Source: Phytoseiulus persimilis | Lineage: Eukaryota; Arthropoda; Arachnida; Mesostigmata; Phytoseiidae | Assembly: GCA_037576195.1 (NCBI GenBank) | Contig: CM075101.1 | Coordinates: forward strand, 42,470,001-42,534,000 | Length of the DNA stretch: 64,000 bases | Direction of reading: 5' to 3' | Shown: one piece after another, positions 1 to 11,044 of the stretch | Numbering within the stretch: position 1 is the stretch's first letter | Layout of the letters: each line of letters starts with the position of its first letter | Notes under the pieces: model-generated | Databases searched by the model: none | Told to the model about the DNA's origin: nothing | Seen by the model: only the letters and a program-made list of their open reading frames with translations | Program-made: the position numbers and the translations under genes

Positions 1-748
1 TCTTACTCTCTCTTCTTTCGCTCATAAATCGGTGAAAAATTCACCAATTCTAGACTTTCTTTCTCCATTCGATAGCTGGAAGGATGGCGCATTCTTCTCG
101 ATTTTTGTGAATCGGTAGAAAACTGAGAAAATCGGCTCAAAGATTGTCTTCTTTTTTTCAAGTTTTTCAAAAAAAACTGTCGGCAAACTTCCGAAGTCGA
201 CTGATCGAATTTGTAAGTGTCAAGGTCGACGCAGGATAGGATGCTGCTCAAAGTTCCCGACTTACGATGACTACCCTGTACTTTGGCGCCTTTCGTGCAA
301 CAGTATCGAACGACGGAGGAAATATGCCTCCCAAAGCTTACACCATAAGTGTGTCAGGAGTTCAGAAGAGTGATCGCCGCGGAGTGACACCATAATAATG
401 ACTCTACACGGCCATGAAGGATATTCGAATCGAGGCCCGAGACGTGATAGAGGACATGTACCGATCCCTTCGCTCAACGGGAGATATAACTCTCTGGATA
501 GCTTCGAAAGCTAATTGTAAGACGAACCCTGTTCAATACTGGACAACTCCGCCAAACCGGCTGGACAACCGGACACGCCAGGGTTCCGGGGAACGTGAAA
601 GAAGCAGCATCAAGCCGCTGATCGGCTGCAAAACCCCGAGAGCTGATCCATGAAATCCGAGACCTCTCTGGAAAAAATTGTACTTCGGCTCCAAGATGCC
701 CTGCGAAATTAGAAACTGCGAATCGGGAGGAGAGAACGTGAGAGATCG
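1..748. other. Intergenic DNA, nothing recognised
   Basis: Both strands carry only short overlapping open frames with no recognisable motif, no splice-bounded protein-like segment and no tandem repeat. I see no gene here. Confidence 0.5.
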
Positions 749-751
749 TGC

Positions 752-2144
752 TACGGTGCAGTTCAAGGGAGACATCTGACAGTTGGCAGTTGAAGTGCGG
801 TGCAGCTGATCAGAGTGAGCCTCCCAGAACGCCCGATTAGTTGAAAAACGCGGCGTTTCATGCTCTCGATAAGGTTCCAGAGGATGAGTGACTATACGCC
901 GAGCCTTGCGCTTTCAATGGCCTCTTTCAGTTCTCCAACGGTGTCATAGTGCTCGTTCTCAGTGTATACGCGGCGCACCATGATTGCCCACATGTTCTCC
1001 TCGGGCTTCAGGTCAGGAGAACAGGCCGGCCAATCTAGCATAGTGATGTTCTCCAAGCGAAACCAGGCTGACGTCTCTCTGCTCGTGTGGATCCGTGCGT
1101 TGTTCTGTTGGAATGTCCAGTCTTCGTCTTCGAAATGGGCCACAAAAGATTTCAGACTCTCTTCCAAGATCGCGACGTAATCGGCGGTCTTCACTTTACT
1201 TGACACAAACTGCAATCCCAGTTTCCGCGGCCGACTGAACGCAGCCCGTACCATGACGAAGCCTTCGCCAAAGTTCCGCTTGGAGAAAACCACCGCTTCC
1301 TTCCGCAGATCTCTCCAATAGCTCGCATAGCGGTCGGGCCTGTCCAAGTCAAACTTCTTTTTTCATCAGAAAAGATGACCTAGGAATAGAACATTGACTT
1401 AGAAGACCACATGGACGCTCTGACTCGACTCGTCCGTAACTCCTCATCAGACCCACCGCTGTCCAATCTCTATCCATGTTTTCTCTCCCGATGGCCACTT
1501 GGGCCTCGATGTGTTCCCCCTTGAGGCGCGGTACAGTCAGCATCCTAGCTCTTTTGAGCACCGGGGAAGCCGAAATCGCGCGCCAGACGGTCCATCTTGA
1601 CACCTTTAGATCGAGGACTCCCACCAGGTTCTGGCAGCCATCCCACCATCCGACGTCGATCCCGTTCGGACAACTTGGATTTCCGTTTTTATTTCCGCTT
1701 CGACCCGTAGGCTTGCGGATCTTGCAAGGAAGCACGCACCACACACCACGTCCTACATACTTTGCGTGCAATAGCCTTCAGACTCAGACCAACTTCGCTA
1801 AAAGCACTAATTTTGTTTTGTTCTTCACTCGTCAGGGTTGTGCCGCGTCCCATCTTGCTCGACCCGGTGCGCGAACGGGTGTTGCCTCGTTTACGTCGAT
1901 GATATGAATCGCGTACTGTGTCGTTCCACTGTGCTTCTCATGGGTGTCGTAATCATGTGCACCACTCCCATTCTACGACAAGTCGGCTGAAATTCCTAAA
2001 TTGGGGATAAACGCGCTGCTAATGCTATTCTCATGGGCTAGTGATCGTTCTCCTCCTCGTCAGCCACCTCCCCCCGCCCTATTTTCTCGAGATTCTCAGA
2101 TTTCGTAAAAATCGGGGGGTGTCGTAATCAACTGCACCGCACTA
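752..2144 (-). mobile_element. Decayed Tc1-like DNA transposon
   Basis: A transposase relic is enclosed by inverted copies of a CGGTGCAGTTGAT-like motif. The right end reads TAGTGCGGTGCAGTTGATTA on the minus strand at 2144. The left end has two copies, after a TA at 752-753 and again near 799. A second right-hand copy lies near 1946-1968 as GTGTCGTAATCATGTGCAC. Two motif copies at each end resemble the IR/DR arrangement known in some Tc1 elements. TA dinucleotides flank the outer motifs, as expected from Tc1 target duplication. Exact ends are uncertain because the copies have diverged. Confidence 0.65.
810..1853 (-). pseudogene. Tc1-like transposase, frameshifted
   Basis: This encoded a DDE transposase that cuts and pastes its own element. 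Reading on the minus strand from the ATG at 1853, the start MGRGTTLTSEEQNKISAF leads into a helix-turn-helix-like region. The first catalytic segment FSDEK follows near 1360, then QQNNARIHTS and DWPACSPDLKPEENMW near 1000. The second catalytic Asp of the usual QQDNA is Asn here. An extra A after FSDEK shifts the frame near 1350. Another break near 892 separates the body from a C-terminal stretch, LIESMKRRVFQLI. Length (about 340 codons) and motif order fit Tc1/mariner DD34E. Frameshifts and the lost Asp make it inactive. Confidence 0.75.
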
Positions 2145-2149
2145 TACAC

Positions 2150-4190
2150 TCATTCCTGTCTCCGCTGAGCAATTTTCCGGTCTCATCCTCCAGGATCTCC
2201 CGTTGTTACTCCAGTGAAGGCCGTCCAGTGGTTGCGAGTAGCAACTCGTAATGCGACAATGTTACTGTCTGACCGGCTCAATCTTACCGCTGAGTGGCGT
2301 TATGGGTGCGAGGATGAGGAGTCATTGTTATCACTAGGGCCTGGAGGAAGAGTTTTATTTATTATTCACCATCCGGCGAGTCATGTTTATGCCTCCGGAT
2401 GGACTGATGATTCATGCTTTATCGGCACAAGAACCTATGAAATCAGTCTCACATATTTATCCATCAACCGATTCGGATAGATGGAGGAGGATGCCTGAGC
2501 CTCTGGACTCTGTTAACTGCTCTCCGACCGGAACCATCGCATGGCCTTCACATGATTTCAAGCGTTCTTCCCACTGGTTAGCGGGGAAAACGACTCGATG
2601 CCTCTACTTTCATTGCAATAGAGTTCGTGGACGCGGATCACTCACAAAATGTTTGGTACACGCCAGGAGTTTCGTCAGATCGACTCTGAAACGTATCTAT
2701 TCCGTGATCGAGCCCGAATCCGTCCTGGAAGCATTCCTCGGTCGATCCCGAATATTTCGTACAATAAACACGGGGCCAGATGCTTGGTCGGCGCCGGGGC
2801 AGCGATTTTGGCCCAGGACCCCGACTTGTCCGACCCCTGATCCACGGCATCAAGGTAGTTCACGCAGTGAAATATGTACTGGAAGCCCTAGTCGAACAAA
2901 TTGAATGATGACGACGGAGGTCCAAGTTAGGAAAAAATACTTTTTGTTTGTCCTCCATCATAGAGGAGGCTTGTCCCCTATCACCATGCTTCGGACGGCC
3001 TTTCGCAATAATTCTTTCAAAATGGTGTTTCCAATCCTTTGTGACGGACAGGTTTCATTTCGCCAGCGAATGTGATTCTCGGTTGAGCGGTGCGGGGACT
3101 ATTCTTGTTCCAGGCGAAATCTCTCGAATTGTCCTTTGGGCGGGTCGAGGATGAGGTTTGGCGACACTTTAGAACGTATTGAGCATCCCTGGACTCCGAC
3201 GAGAAGAGGTCCGAGCACCATCGGGGTCGGCCAGAATCAGGACCTCGAACCAGATCGAAGTAACCTTGTCCGCAAGGTTCTGATAGGAATTTCGTCCATT
3301 CCTAACTTTGGTCGGAAGAGGTTCCATGAGTCGCAGAGATTCTCTCTAAGCAGAGTCGGCAGGAGATACGTAGTGTCGTGCTAGCAACCTCCTTCCATGC
3401 TTTGCGGGGGTTCGGGCTTGAGGGTCTTCTTCGACTGCCTCGCTCTAACTGAATCGTCGGGATGTTTGAAGTTCTCATAACCATGATTGGCGCTCTCTTC
3501 TCCGAACCAGCAATTCAGGTAGCTCACAGTGTCACAATCGCTGTCGACAGCGTCGACTGTAATCTTCCGACTTTGGAAACAATAGATCACGATTTATCGC
3601 GCTTGGAGGATCTGAAGCCGGATTCGCCGTCACTCGCAATATTGAACTGCTACCGTTAAACCTGGTCATAGGCCTAATGTGACAAGTTCGCAGGGGTAGT
3701 TGATGAGAAGTAGGTTGCGTTCCTCTCTGGGACGCCCATCTCATCAGTTGATCAATTGCACTGGACCTACTTCGAAAACGACCGCGATGAAGTACTCGGT
3801 GCGGCTCACATATTTACCTTATCAAGTTGTACTTGTAGAATGAAGTGGATATCAGTCTGCAACGGCGGGAAAGGGCGTTGGCGGTTGGGCGGTGGATGTT
3901 ACTGTCGCAGGTGAGCGGCAATCGCCTTCCCGTGCCTGGAACGTAGGCGACCGAGCGGAATGTTCACTGCTTCCATCGGGCGGCCAACCGTTCGAGATCC
4001 TACCCGTGCACCGGGTTGGTAATCGTCAAGGGCTCTGTGTACGGTGTCGAGCGACCGCCAAGCAAAATGGAGCGGTCATTCCGTTCCAACCGCTGTCGAT
4101 CAGACACGATGAACGAACAAACGCAACCAAACCGCTCTCCCCGCACTCAACCAGAATCGTGCCCGTGTCGCTTGCGGAACACGATGGAGA
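2150..4190. other. Intergenic DNA, nothing recognised
   Basis: The longest open frame (2383-2904, plus, 173 codons) overlaps equally long frames on both strands and shows no domain. I treat the whole stretch as non-coding. Confidence 0.4.
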
Positions 4191-4194
4191 AAAC

Positions 4195-4310
4195 TCGGAA
4201 ATCATCCACGTATTTTCTGTTCTCGTTAAAATCGCGAAGCGTCGACCCATGTCGCCCCGGAACTCGTCATTTTCAGGCGGATTTTGAGACCTGCAATGTC
4301 GGAAGTAGAC
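4195..4310 (+). repeat. Diverged interspersed repeat, copy 1
   Basis: It matches 9165-9300 in the same orientation at roughly 70% by eye. Shared blocks include GTCGACC, TGTCGCCCCG, CTCGTCAT and GGATTTT. The family is unknown; it may be a mobile-element relic. Confidence 0.45.
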
Positions 4311-4319
4311 CTGCTTCTC

Positions 4320-5790
4320 CGTTTAATGGAAGAACGTATTCAATGATCCTGGAAGCACTCGAGACAAACGCACCGGGCGGCAATTTTTAGAGGGCGGCAT
4401 TTTTGGGGATGGGCTGAGTAAGATCAAAAATGCCTTCCTGAGCGGAATCACTCGAGGCCCCTCGATGGGTTTATATGTCGCAACATTATAACAGATGAGA
4501 TCGTAACCCCCACATTAGAACAGGAGGATTGCGACTTTTCACTCCTCACCGTGATACACAGCGCTCTCGCTGGTTTCCGCGGCCGCGACCCGCCATTCTC
4601 GCGTTCTGCACTCGGAAACGACTCTGTTGAGTTCGCGGGAGAGGCTTGGCCTGCGTGTTCGAGCGCTCCTCGTGACGTTTGCCCATTCTCGATCCAAAAA
4701 GCCGTCCCATCCATAGGAGCTCGTGTGATCTGTCGTATGATGAGGAGCTGAGGCGTATAAAGTATACACCTTTGGATCGAAGCATTGGATTAAGACCTCG
4801 GTTCTCGATTCTTTTTGGCCCGAGAAATTTCCCATGGCCGCACCGGGCGGCGCCAGAGAGATGCACGCCTCGGCATACAGGGGAGACGTGGTGCTCGCTA
4901 CGGGCGTTTCATCTGAAAAAACCGCGACACCCATCATTTTTGGCGATTCGTGGAACGATGTCTCCTCCAGTGGAGCGCACCCGAAGGATCTCCACGATAC
5001 GACACTCAAAAGTCCGGATCAGCTTCTGGAGAGCATTTTTCCAAGACAGCGCCCTGGGTTCTTCCGAGACGTCGTTACTGAGGACTATAAGTTTGGGGGA
5101 GAGGATGAGATGCTGGCGACAGCGATATAAAATTGAGACTTTCGAGTCCTCCGTTGAGTCGATGGGGAGTTTGGAATACTTTGAGGCGCATGGGAGTATC
5201 TCCAGAAAAGCGGTTCCAGGATGAGAACTCCACGAAGTCATCGTTGACTCCAGTGCGTTCATTCGTGATGAGGCCAGAGGACCAGCGTGGGACGTGTGTG
5301 CGATCCACCGACTTCGTTCGACTTGTTTGGAATCTGTACTCGTCTCGGCATCCAAGAAGCCCCCATACTGAGATCCTGGCGAACCAGTTGAAAACCTGTC
5401 TCGCCTCAAAGCGAACCAGTTTTTTCGTTCATATATTGGTGAAAGGACTGAGTCTCATCGCACTCCATAAATTCTCGGGTTTTGTTCGTGGGCCTCGGAC
5501 TTCCGGTCGATGTACCTCGTAACTTCAGAATTGGCATCGCTCGACAGTTTCCCATTTCCCAGCTTTCGGCATTTCGAACTTCAGGGATTTCTGGTTTCAG
5601 GTGCGCACCGAGGGAATCTCTCATCTTATCCCTGAATATCAAACAAGTCTTCCATGACACGTCGCAGCCCTCCCAGTGATTTGAGAACTCATTAGCATCG
5701 CTTATTGGATCAACATCTCCACCGGAACGTATCGAAGCCTCACATCTGGATTTAAGGCCTAAAGGATCACGTTCGAATGGAAATCTCTCG
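4320..5790. other. Intergenic DNA with overlapping open frames
   Basis: Frames of 156-181 codons overlap on both strands between 4539 and 5409. None has a recognisable domain, signal peptide or splice structure. Base composition, not coding, probably explains them. Confidence 0.35.
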
Positions 5791-5794
5791 TTCG

Positions 5795-6295
5795 ATGCGC
5801 ATTCGACTGGATGCGGGTGTTCCCGACCTCGTCACGAGCGTGGCTTAAGCAAACTACCCTGAAGGAATTCGCCGCTGAGCACGACAACGATCACACGACC
5901 GATGATCCTACGAGTCAAAAACGTGATGTTCTCGACTCCGCCGCATTTCCCCGACGAGCTCGGTTTGTACTGGCTGCGAACGAACGCTTCTCAGCTCTGG
6001 GTACGTTTTCTCGAGAGAACCTACTTTTGGCGACAGCATCCGACCCTCAACAGAAATTATAACCTGGTTGAGTGCGTCAGCGATTCCCATGGCCGACTCT
6101 TCGCTCCTGAATCTGAGGCACTTGAGTTGTCACGAAAATCGAGCCTCAGAATCCAAGGGACGCCGATATATCTGTCGGACAGCTCACGAGGCTGAGGCAG
6201 TCCAGTCTCATGCCCCAGCGGCGACTGGATTGAGGAGGCGGCATGCTTCGATTCAGATGCAAAGCGCTCACTGTAGCAGCGCTTGAACCTCGAGC
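5795..6295 (+). repeat. Diverged interspersed repeat, second family, copy 1
   Basis: Two blocks match 15085-15330 in the same order and orientation. The first holds TTCGACTGGATGCG and GAATTCG. The second holds GGCATGCTTCGAT followed by AGATGCAAAGC. The spacing between blocks differs between the copies. No coding capacity was recognised. Confidence 0.45.
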
Positions 6296-6299
6296 CGGA

Positions 6300-8320
6300 T
6301 GAGGTTTTGTTTTCTCTGCTCTGAATGGGTTCCTATTTTTCGATAGTGTCCTGATTTCGCAATCTATTATAGCTGCAGCTGTGGTTATCATCAGAGCTAG
6401 GGAGTTCAGGCATTCATCATTTCATTCACGCTCTACGCACTATACAGCTTGCGTCGTCTAACGTCGTTTCAGTCGGTCGCAGAGGAAAAGTTGGAACTAG
6501 ACGAGACTCGTCAGATTGAATTATGTAGATACAGGTTTTCTGCATCTCGGTGTGCCTTCAAATATTTGCTTGGCTCACTGTATTCGTATCTCGTACCGAC
6601 CATAGGCTCCCAGATTTCCAAGGAGACCATTTAAATCCGAAAACCACACTCATACCTCGGAATCGATTTTCCCGACGCGCCGCGTACGGGGATCGCTCAA
6701 GATGCGCAATCGAAAACTCGACACTGGGCGGAACCGCCACACGCCTCTATTTAGACCCCTAGCATGGGACTGGACAGAGCCCGGAAAGTATCGCAACCTT
6801 CTCTGTGCCTGTCACCAGGAGATCATTTTGCTGAGAGTCAGCAAAACGCAACGCGTCAGCTGTGACCATGTCAACCGACAACGAACACCGTGTGGCAATA
6901 AGAGAAGTGCTACCGATGTAATCGATCGAGCCAGTCGTCAGGAGCATCGACAGGAAGCGGTCATGATCTGCTCGATCTGATCGGGATCAGAACTGAGAGT
7001 GAACTATGGGAGATCGAACCTCCAAACTTGCCGGAGGAAACTCTGGATACCCAGGGCCTGACTGGAGATTCAGTCGCTAATTCTTAAACGGCAGCTAACA
7101 CCCGAACTTTTCAAGTTCTCCACCGATGGAGCACCAACCGTTGATTCGGTTCGTCTCCTATATCTGTGGAAATCATCATTAACGTAGGCTCATGTTCTAC
7201 TGGCGAGGGGTCGCGTGTTTTGCCGGAAGCTGGCCGCAACGAAACTGAGACCACCCACGGTTGTGCTTTGCGGCACGGTCGAATAGCATACCTCACTCGC
7301 TCTGCCGCAGCCCGTCAGCGGCTCGCGCCCATGATGCTGATCGGTATCGGGATCGATGAGGAACGTAAGCCCACGGAACCACTAGTTAAACTACTAAACT
7401 TGACCCTGATTTTTTTTGTTCACATCGCTTCGGAGGTCGGTTAGGTTCTGGGGGTTTCCTGTCGACGAAGTGTGGCATTGGGACGAATCATTGTTGCGGG
7501 ATTCCCATTTTTGAGAGACGCAAAGCATAAAGCTCTGCCAAGAACAGCGGGGCGATGCTGAAGAGTTGGAGGAAAAACAGTTTCGTTCCTCCTCATTGTT
7601 TCACAAGCGTGGTAGCGTTACGATTTCTCCGTGGTTCAATACGCAGGTATGTCTAGTCGCGGGGGCGTTGGAAAGTAAATATACTTCGCCGTTGATTTCA
7701 AGCATTGTCGCCAGGCTTCGTATCGGGTTTCAGAGATTGTTTGCGATGTTTTTTCCCCGTTCGGCTGTGCTTCAGGTTTACATCGCAGAATCGCTGGAAT
7801 CGAACAATGGACGTGTTCAGCTTCCATGATCGAGCGGATAGGAATACTACCTGCTTGGCGCCACTTAAACTCCAACGGCCGGAGCGCTCCCTTGACTTTT
7901 CGGGGGGGGAGTTCGTCGTTGGAGAGATTCAAGTTCACACCTCATATACTCGGCTCAACCGAGCTCCAAAATATAGAGGTTCTGGTCCTCCTCAGCCAAA
8001 CGAAGATACAGCCGGAAATACCAGATAGGGGGCTTACTGCGATCCCCCCTGATGGACTGAGGCGCTACTGGTTGAAGCAAGTGTGAATTCGAACGGAGCG
8101 CGTAAGATTTCTTGGCGCTGAATCCTGGCAGTGCCGATCAAGAGTGAGGATCCTTCCGAAGCTCCATTCAAAGCTCCTTAGAGGAAACGTTCCGTAATGA
8201 ATCGATTCCATTCTCGAAGAAGGCAAAAAGCTGGCTGGGGACACTCGCTTGCTATACAACAATGTTTTCACTCCTGACATCCTCTAGGCCTCAGACAGTG
8301 TTCCACGAGGTCTCCTACTC
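6300..8320. other. Intergenic DNA, nothing recognised
   Basis: I searched this stretch on the minus strand for the missing mature-protease exon of the cathepsin pseudogene at 8325-8573 and found no Cys, His or Asn active-site motif. No other feature was seen. Confidence 0.4.
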
Positions 8321-8324
8321 CTAC

Positions 8325-8573
8325 CTATAACATATCTGCCACTCCGTCGAGGGTCATATCGGTGAATTGGTTCTCACCCATACGCCAGGAGGTTTGTGCG
8401 AGATCGTGTTTGCGGTTGTGCGCGTTGATCCTGGCCATATTATCTTCATGAACTCAACCCCTGTGAACTTCTTCTGGACCGTCGTAGCTCCTGCCGAAAC
8501 GACGTTTGTCATCCTCCCAGTTGGCGGAGGCAAGGCAGAAGAGGGCGACGGAGACAATTGCGAAACTCAACAT
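8325..8573 (-). pseudogene. Cathepsin L-like propeptide exon with a nonsense codon
   Basis: On the minus strand the ATG at 8573 opens a signal peptide (MLSFAIVSVALFCLASA) and an I29-type inhibitor propeptide. The ERFNIN-type pattern is visible: E34, R38, N45, I49 and N53, with the usual aromatic residue at 42 replaced by His. WRMGENQFTDMT matches the conserved propeptide segment after it. Codon 40 is TGA (8454-8456) where an Arg is usual, which a single CpG transition from CGA would give. The frame otherwise stays open to a TAG at 8325-8327, next to a possible GTAGGA donor. No mature catalytic exon was found downstream. It is a paralogue of the intact gene at 17396-18454, on the same strand. 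Confidence 0.8.
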
Positions 8574-8579
8574 CTGCAA

Positions 8580-10370
8580 AGGATTTAGGTCAATAACAGG
8601 GCTAACGGGACTCGAATATAAACCGCGAGAGATTACGGGATCGAACTACTCAAGTTGACTCCAATATTCCATTTCCTTCAGAAGTTCGCTTCTTATACTA
8701 GTTATGTCTGGGGAGCATCAGGGGATTACGAGAGATTTGATTGGGTTTACTTGGCATACGCCCAGAAGGGTTGGACCTTGACGTGATAGCTGACCGCATT
8801 AGAGAATTAGTCTCGAGCTTGGATGTCGTATCAAAACTCGGGAAGTTTAACTTCAGCGTTCCGATTCGCCGACTGGCTTGGATATAAGTTTTTCTCTTGG
8901 GAAGCGCATCTCTCTTCTCGTGGAGCCAACTGCAAAAAGCCTGTTGACATTTTTCCGCGCCGGGAATCAGAGACGGGGCAGTCGATTTTCGTCAGACACT
9001 TGGGTCGTCTGTTAAGAATCAATCCTATTTGGTTGCGAGAAATAGCACAAGCAGAGAAGTCAAAAATGATTGCTTGCTTAACATTTTATGACAGGTGCGA
9101 CCGGCTGAATTCTCCGCGGGCCATGGAGCGCTCTCATGTTCATTGAAGTCTCCTAGCTCTGGGTGATTCCTCCGAAAACCATCAGGAAGATACTTGAGAC
9201 TTCTCCTGAACATTCCAGACCGTCGACCAGTGTCGCCCCGAAGCTCGTCATCATGGGAGGATTTTCGACCTGACATCTGCGATTCCAGGAGTGATGCCTT
9301 CGGAAATTCATTCCTCGCCTAGGGACGGAGAATTTCAGCCGTACAGATGAAGCTTGAAGCCTGTTAAGAATGCTCAACTCAGTCAGTTCCCTATCTCAAA
9401 GGTCGCTCGGCTGGAGATTACAGGGCACTCAATATCAGCTCCCCGAACCGCTCCATAACTTCTCTCCGCGATGACGCTTCCTCCTCACTGTGGTGGTCTT
9501 CGTGAACTACAAAGGTGGCTTCAGATTCATCCGCTCCCTCCCCCCTTGCATCTACGAACAAGTACCAGAGCCTCCTTGCATGACCCGGAATGTATCTCTC
9601 GTGTACTGAGACCCTCCAGCGTGTGCTACTTCGGAGTCTTGGAATCGCGATTCTCCGATTTTTGGAAAGAATCGAGATCTCCCAGGATTTAATTTTATAT
9701 TCAGGACTCGAAACGTTTGGATACAATTTTCTGCGTTCCCGGGTCGGGAGTTTTCTCCACAATCTACGCCAGCTCGAATGGATGCTGACGTGGTTTGATG
9801 ACCCGGTTCATTCCTCGGGAGCTGGCCTCGTCAACTCGGGTTGAAAACGGGACTTGAGGAGACGCCGCACAGACATACGCGGGAGCGTTTGTCTGGAATT
9901 TCTGGTACCAAACCCGGTTCACGGAGCTCGGTTTGTGTCCCCGTTCCATGAGTTCCTCACAGGAGTGTTTGGTCAGTTTCAGGAATTTTAACGACTGGAG
10001 TCCAGGAGTCGAGAGCCCCATCGTATCAGAGTTTTCCCTAAGGGAGCAACGGATAACTCGCAAGAGAAAAGCGCTCCTAGTACTCGCCTCGTTCCGAGGT
10101 GCTTGTGATACGCTCACATATTTGATCCAGAGACGCGCTCGATCCGCCCCAATATCAAGAATCGGGGTTTTCATTACTATGACGTCCGTTCCAGAGTCTC
10201 ACAAACTCGGAATGACGAACGTACCAGCGCTAATCTAAGAAGCACAATCGCGGAACCCATCAGGGTTGCGAGTCAGAAAGGAGCAGCTCGGCCATTCAAC
10301 GTCCTAGATCCTCTATCTCATCCAAGAAATCTAAGGCTACGACCAGAACTGGAACAGGAAGAAGTGGGAG
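8580..10370. other. Intergenic DNA apart from one repeat
   Basis: Apart from the repeat at 9165-9300 nothing firm is seen. A minus-strand frame ending at 9418 has a protein-like acidic C-terminus and is discussed as a finding. It is not called as a gene. Confidence 0.35.
9165..9300 (+). repeat. Diverged interspersed repeat, copy 2
   Basis: This is the partner of 4195-4310, in the same orientation. It shares TGTCGCCCCG, CTCGTCAT and GGATTTT blocks with small insertions and deletions. Confidence 0.45.
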
Positions 10371-10377
10371 CAGATAC

Positions 10378-10450
10378 GGTCCAACCTCGATTAATGAGCT
10401 CAATTCGTTCCTGAAAAAGGGTCTCGTTTAGCGAAAAGTTCGATATCCGA
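10378..10450. repeat. Possible Tigger/pogo-type terminal repeat, solitary
   Basis: CCAACCTCGATTAATGAGCT followed by CAATTCGTTCCTG and GTTTAGCGAAAAG resembles terminal repeats of Tigger/pogo elements, which commonly begin with CAG and an ACCTCG core. No inverted partner was seen, so this would be a truncated end. Confidence 0.3.
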
Positions 10451-10898
10451 ATCGCGACGTCCCATAAATTCCCGTTTCGATCTCGACATTAATCCGTTCC
10501 GGGCAAAATATCCGGGCAATAGATAGAGCTCGCCGCTGTTCTCAATGGACTTGTGCTTTGGCGTTCCTGGATAGGACCAGACACGGCTGTTCTACGAAAC
10601 GTTCAGGAAACTTTCATCCAAGGATCAGCACGGAGATGTCAAACAGGAATCTGAGGTGATACCCTGAAATGAAACACCGAACTCATATACGGTGGGAAAG
10701 TACCCTCGAGCAAGACCCACACGGAAACTGCTTCCATATCACGCCAACACACCTCAGGCCTGTTCCTCTGATCCCGTCCCTCTCATCGAGGGATCGTTTC
10801 AAGCACGCACCCCCGAGGCTTTGAACAAGTATCGCCTAGAATGCGCTTGTGTGTCCCTGGTCGTTGTGCTTATCCGCTGGTCTCATATACTACAAACA

Positions 10899-11035
10899 AG
10901 AGTTAGGCATGGTCATAATCATGATTATGATAGATTATCATAATCAAGTTGTGATTATCAAAATCATCCCTTGGCTAGGATCATTGATCATCATCATAAT
11001 CAAGTTATGATTATTAATCAAAGTCAAAATTCAGG
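10899..11035 (+). repeat. AT-rich tract bordering minisatellite A, left side
   Basis: The tract starts with AGAGTTAGGCATGGTCATAA and runs on in TCATAATCATGATTATGA-type palindromic words. The border block is repeated in inverted orientation at the right side of the minisatellite (13850-13882). The same word type builds the arrays at 53.3 and 54.9 kb. Confidence 0.7.
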
Positions 11036-11044
11036 TTTGTGAGG

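Noticed and set aside
2383-2904. 173-codon plus-strand frame
   Set aside because: No recognisable domain and overlapping frames on both strands; likely chance.
4539-5409. Overlapping frames of 156-181 codons on both strands
   Set aside because: Mutually overlapping, no motif, no splice signals forming a coherent model.
6990-7060. tRNA-like B box (GGAGGTTCGATCTCCC, minus)
   Set aside because: No A box, acceptor stem or cloverleaf could be drawn around it.
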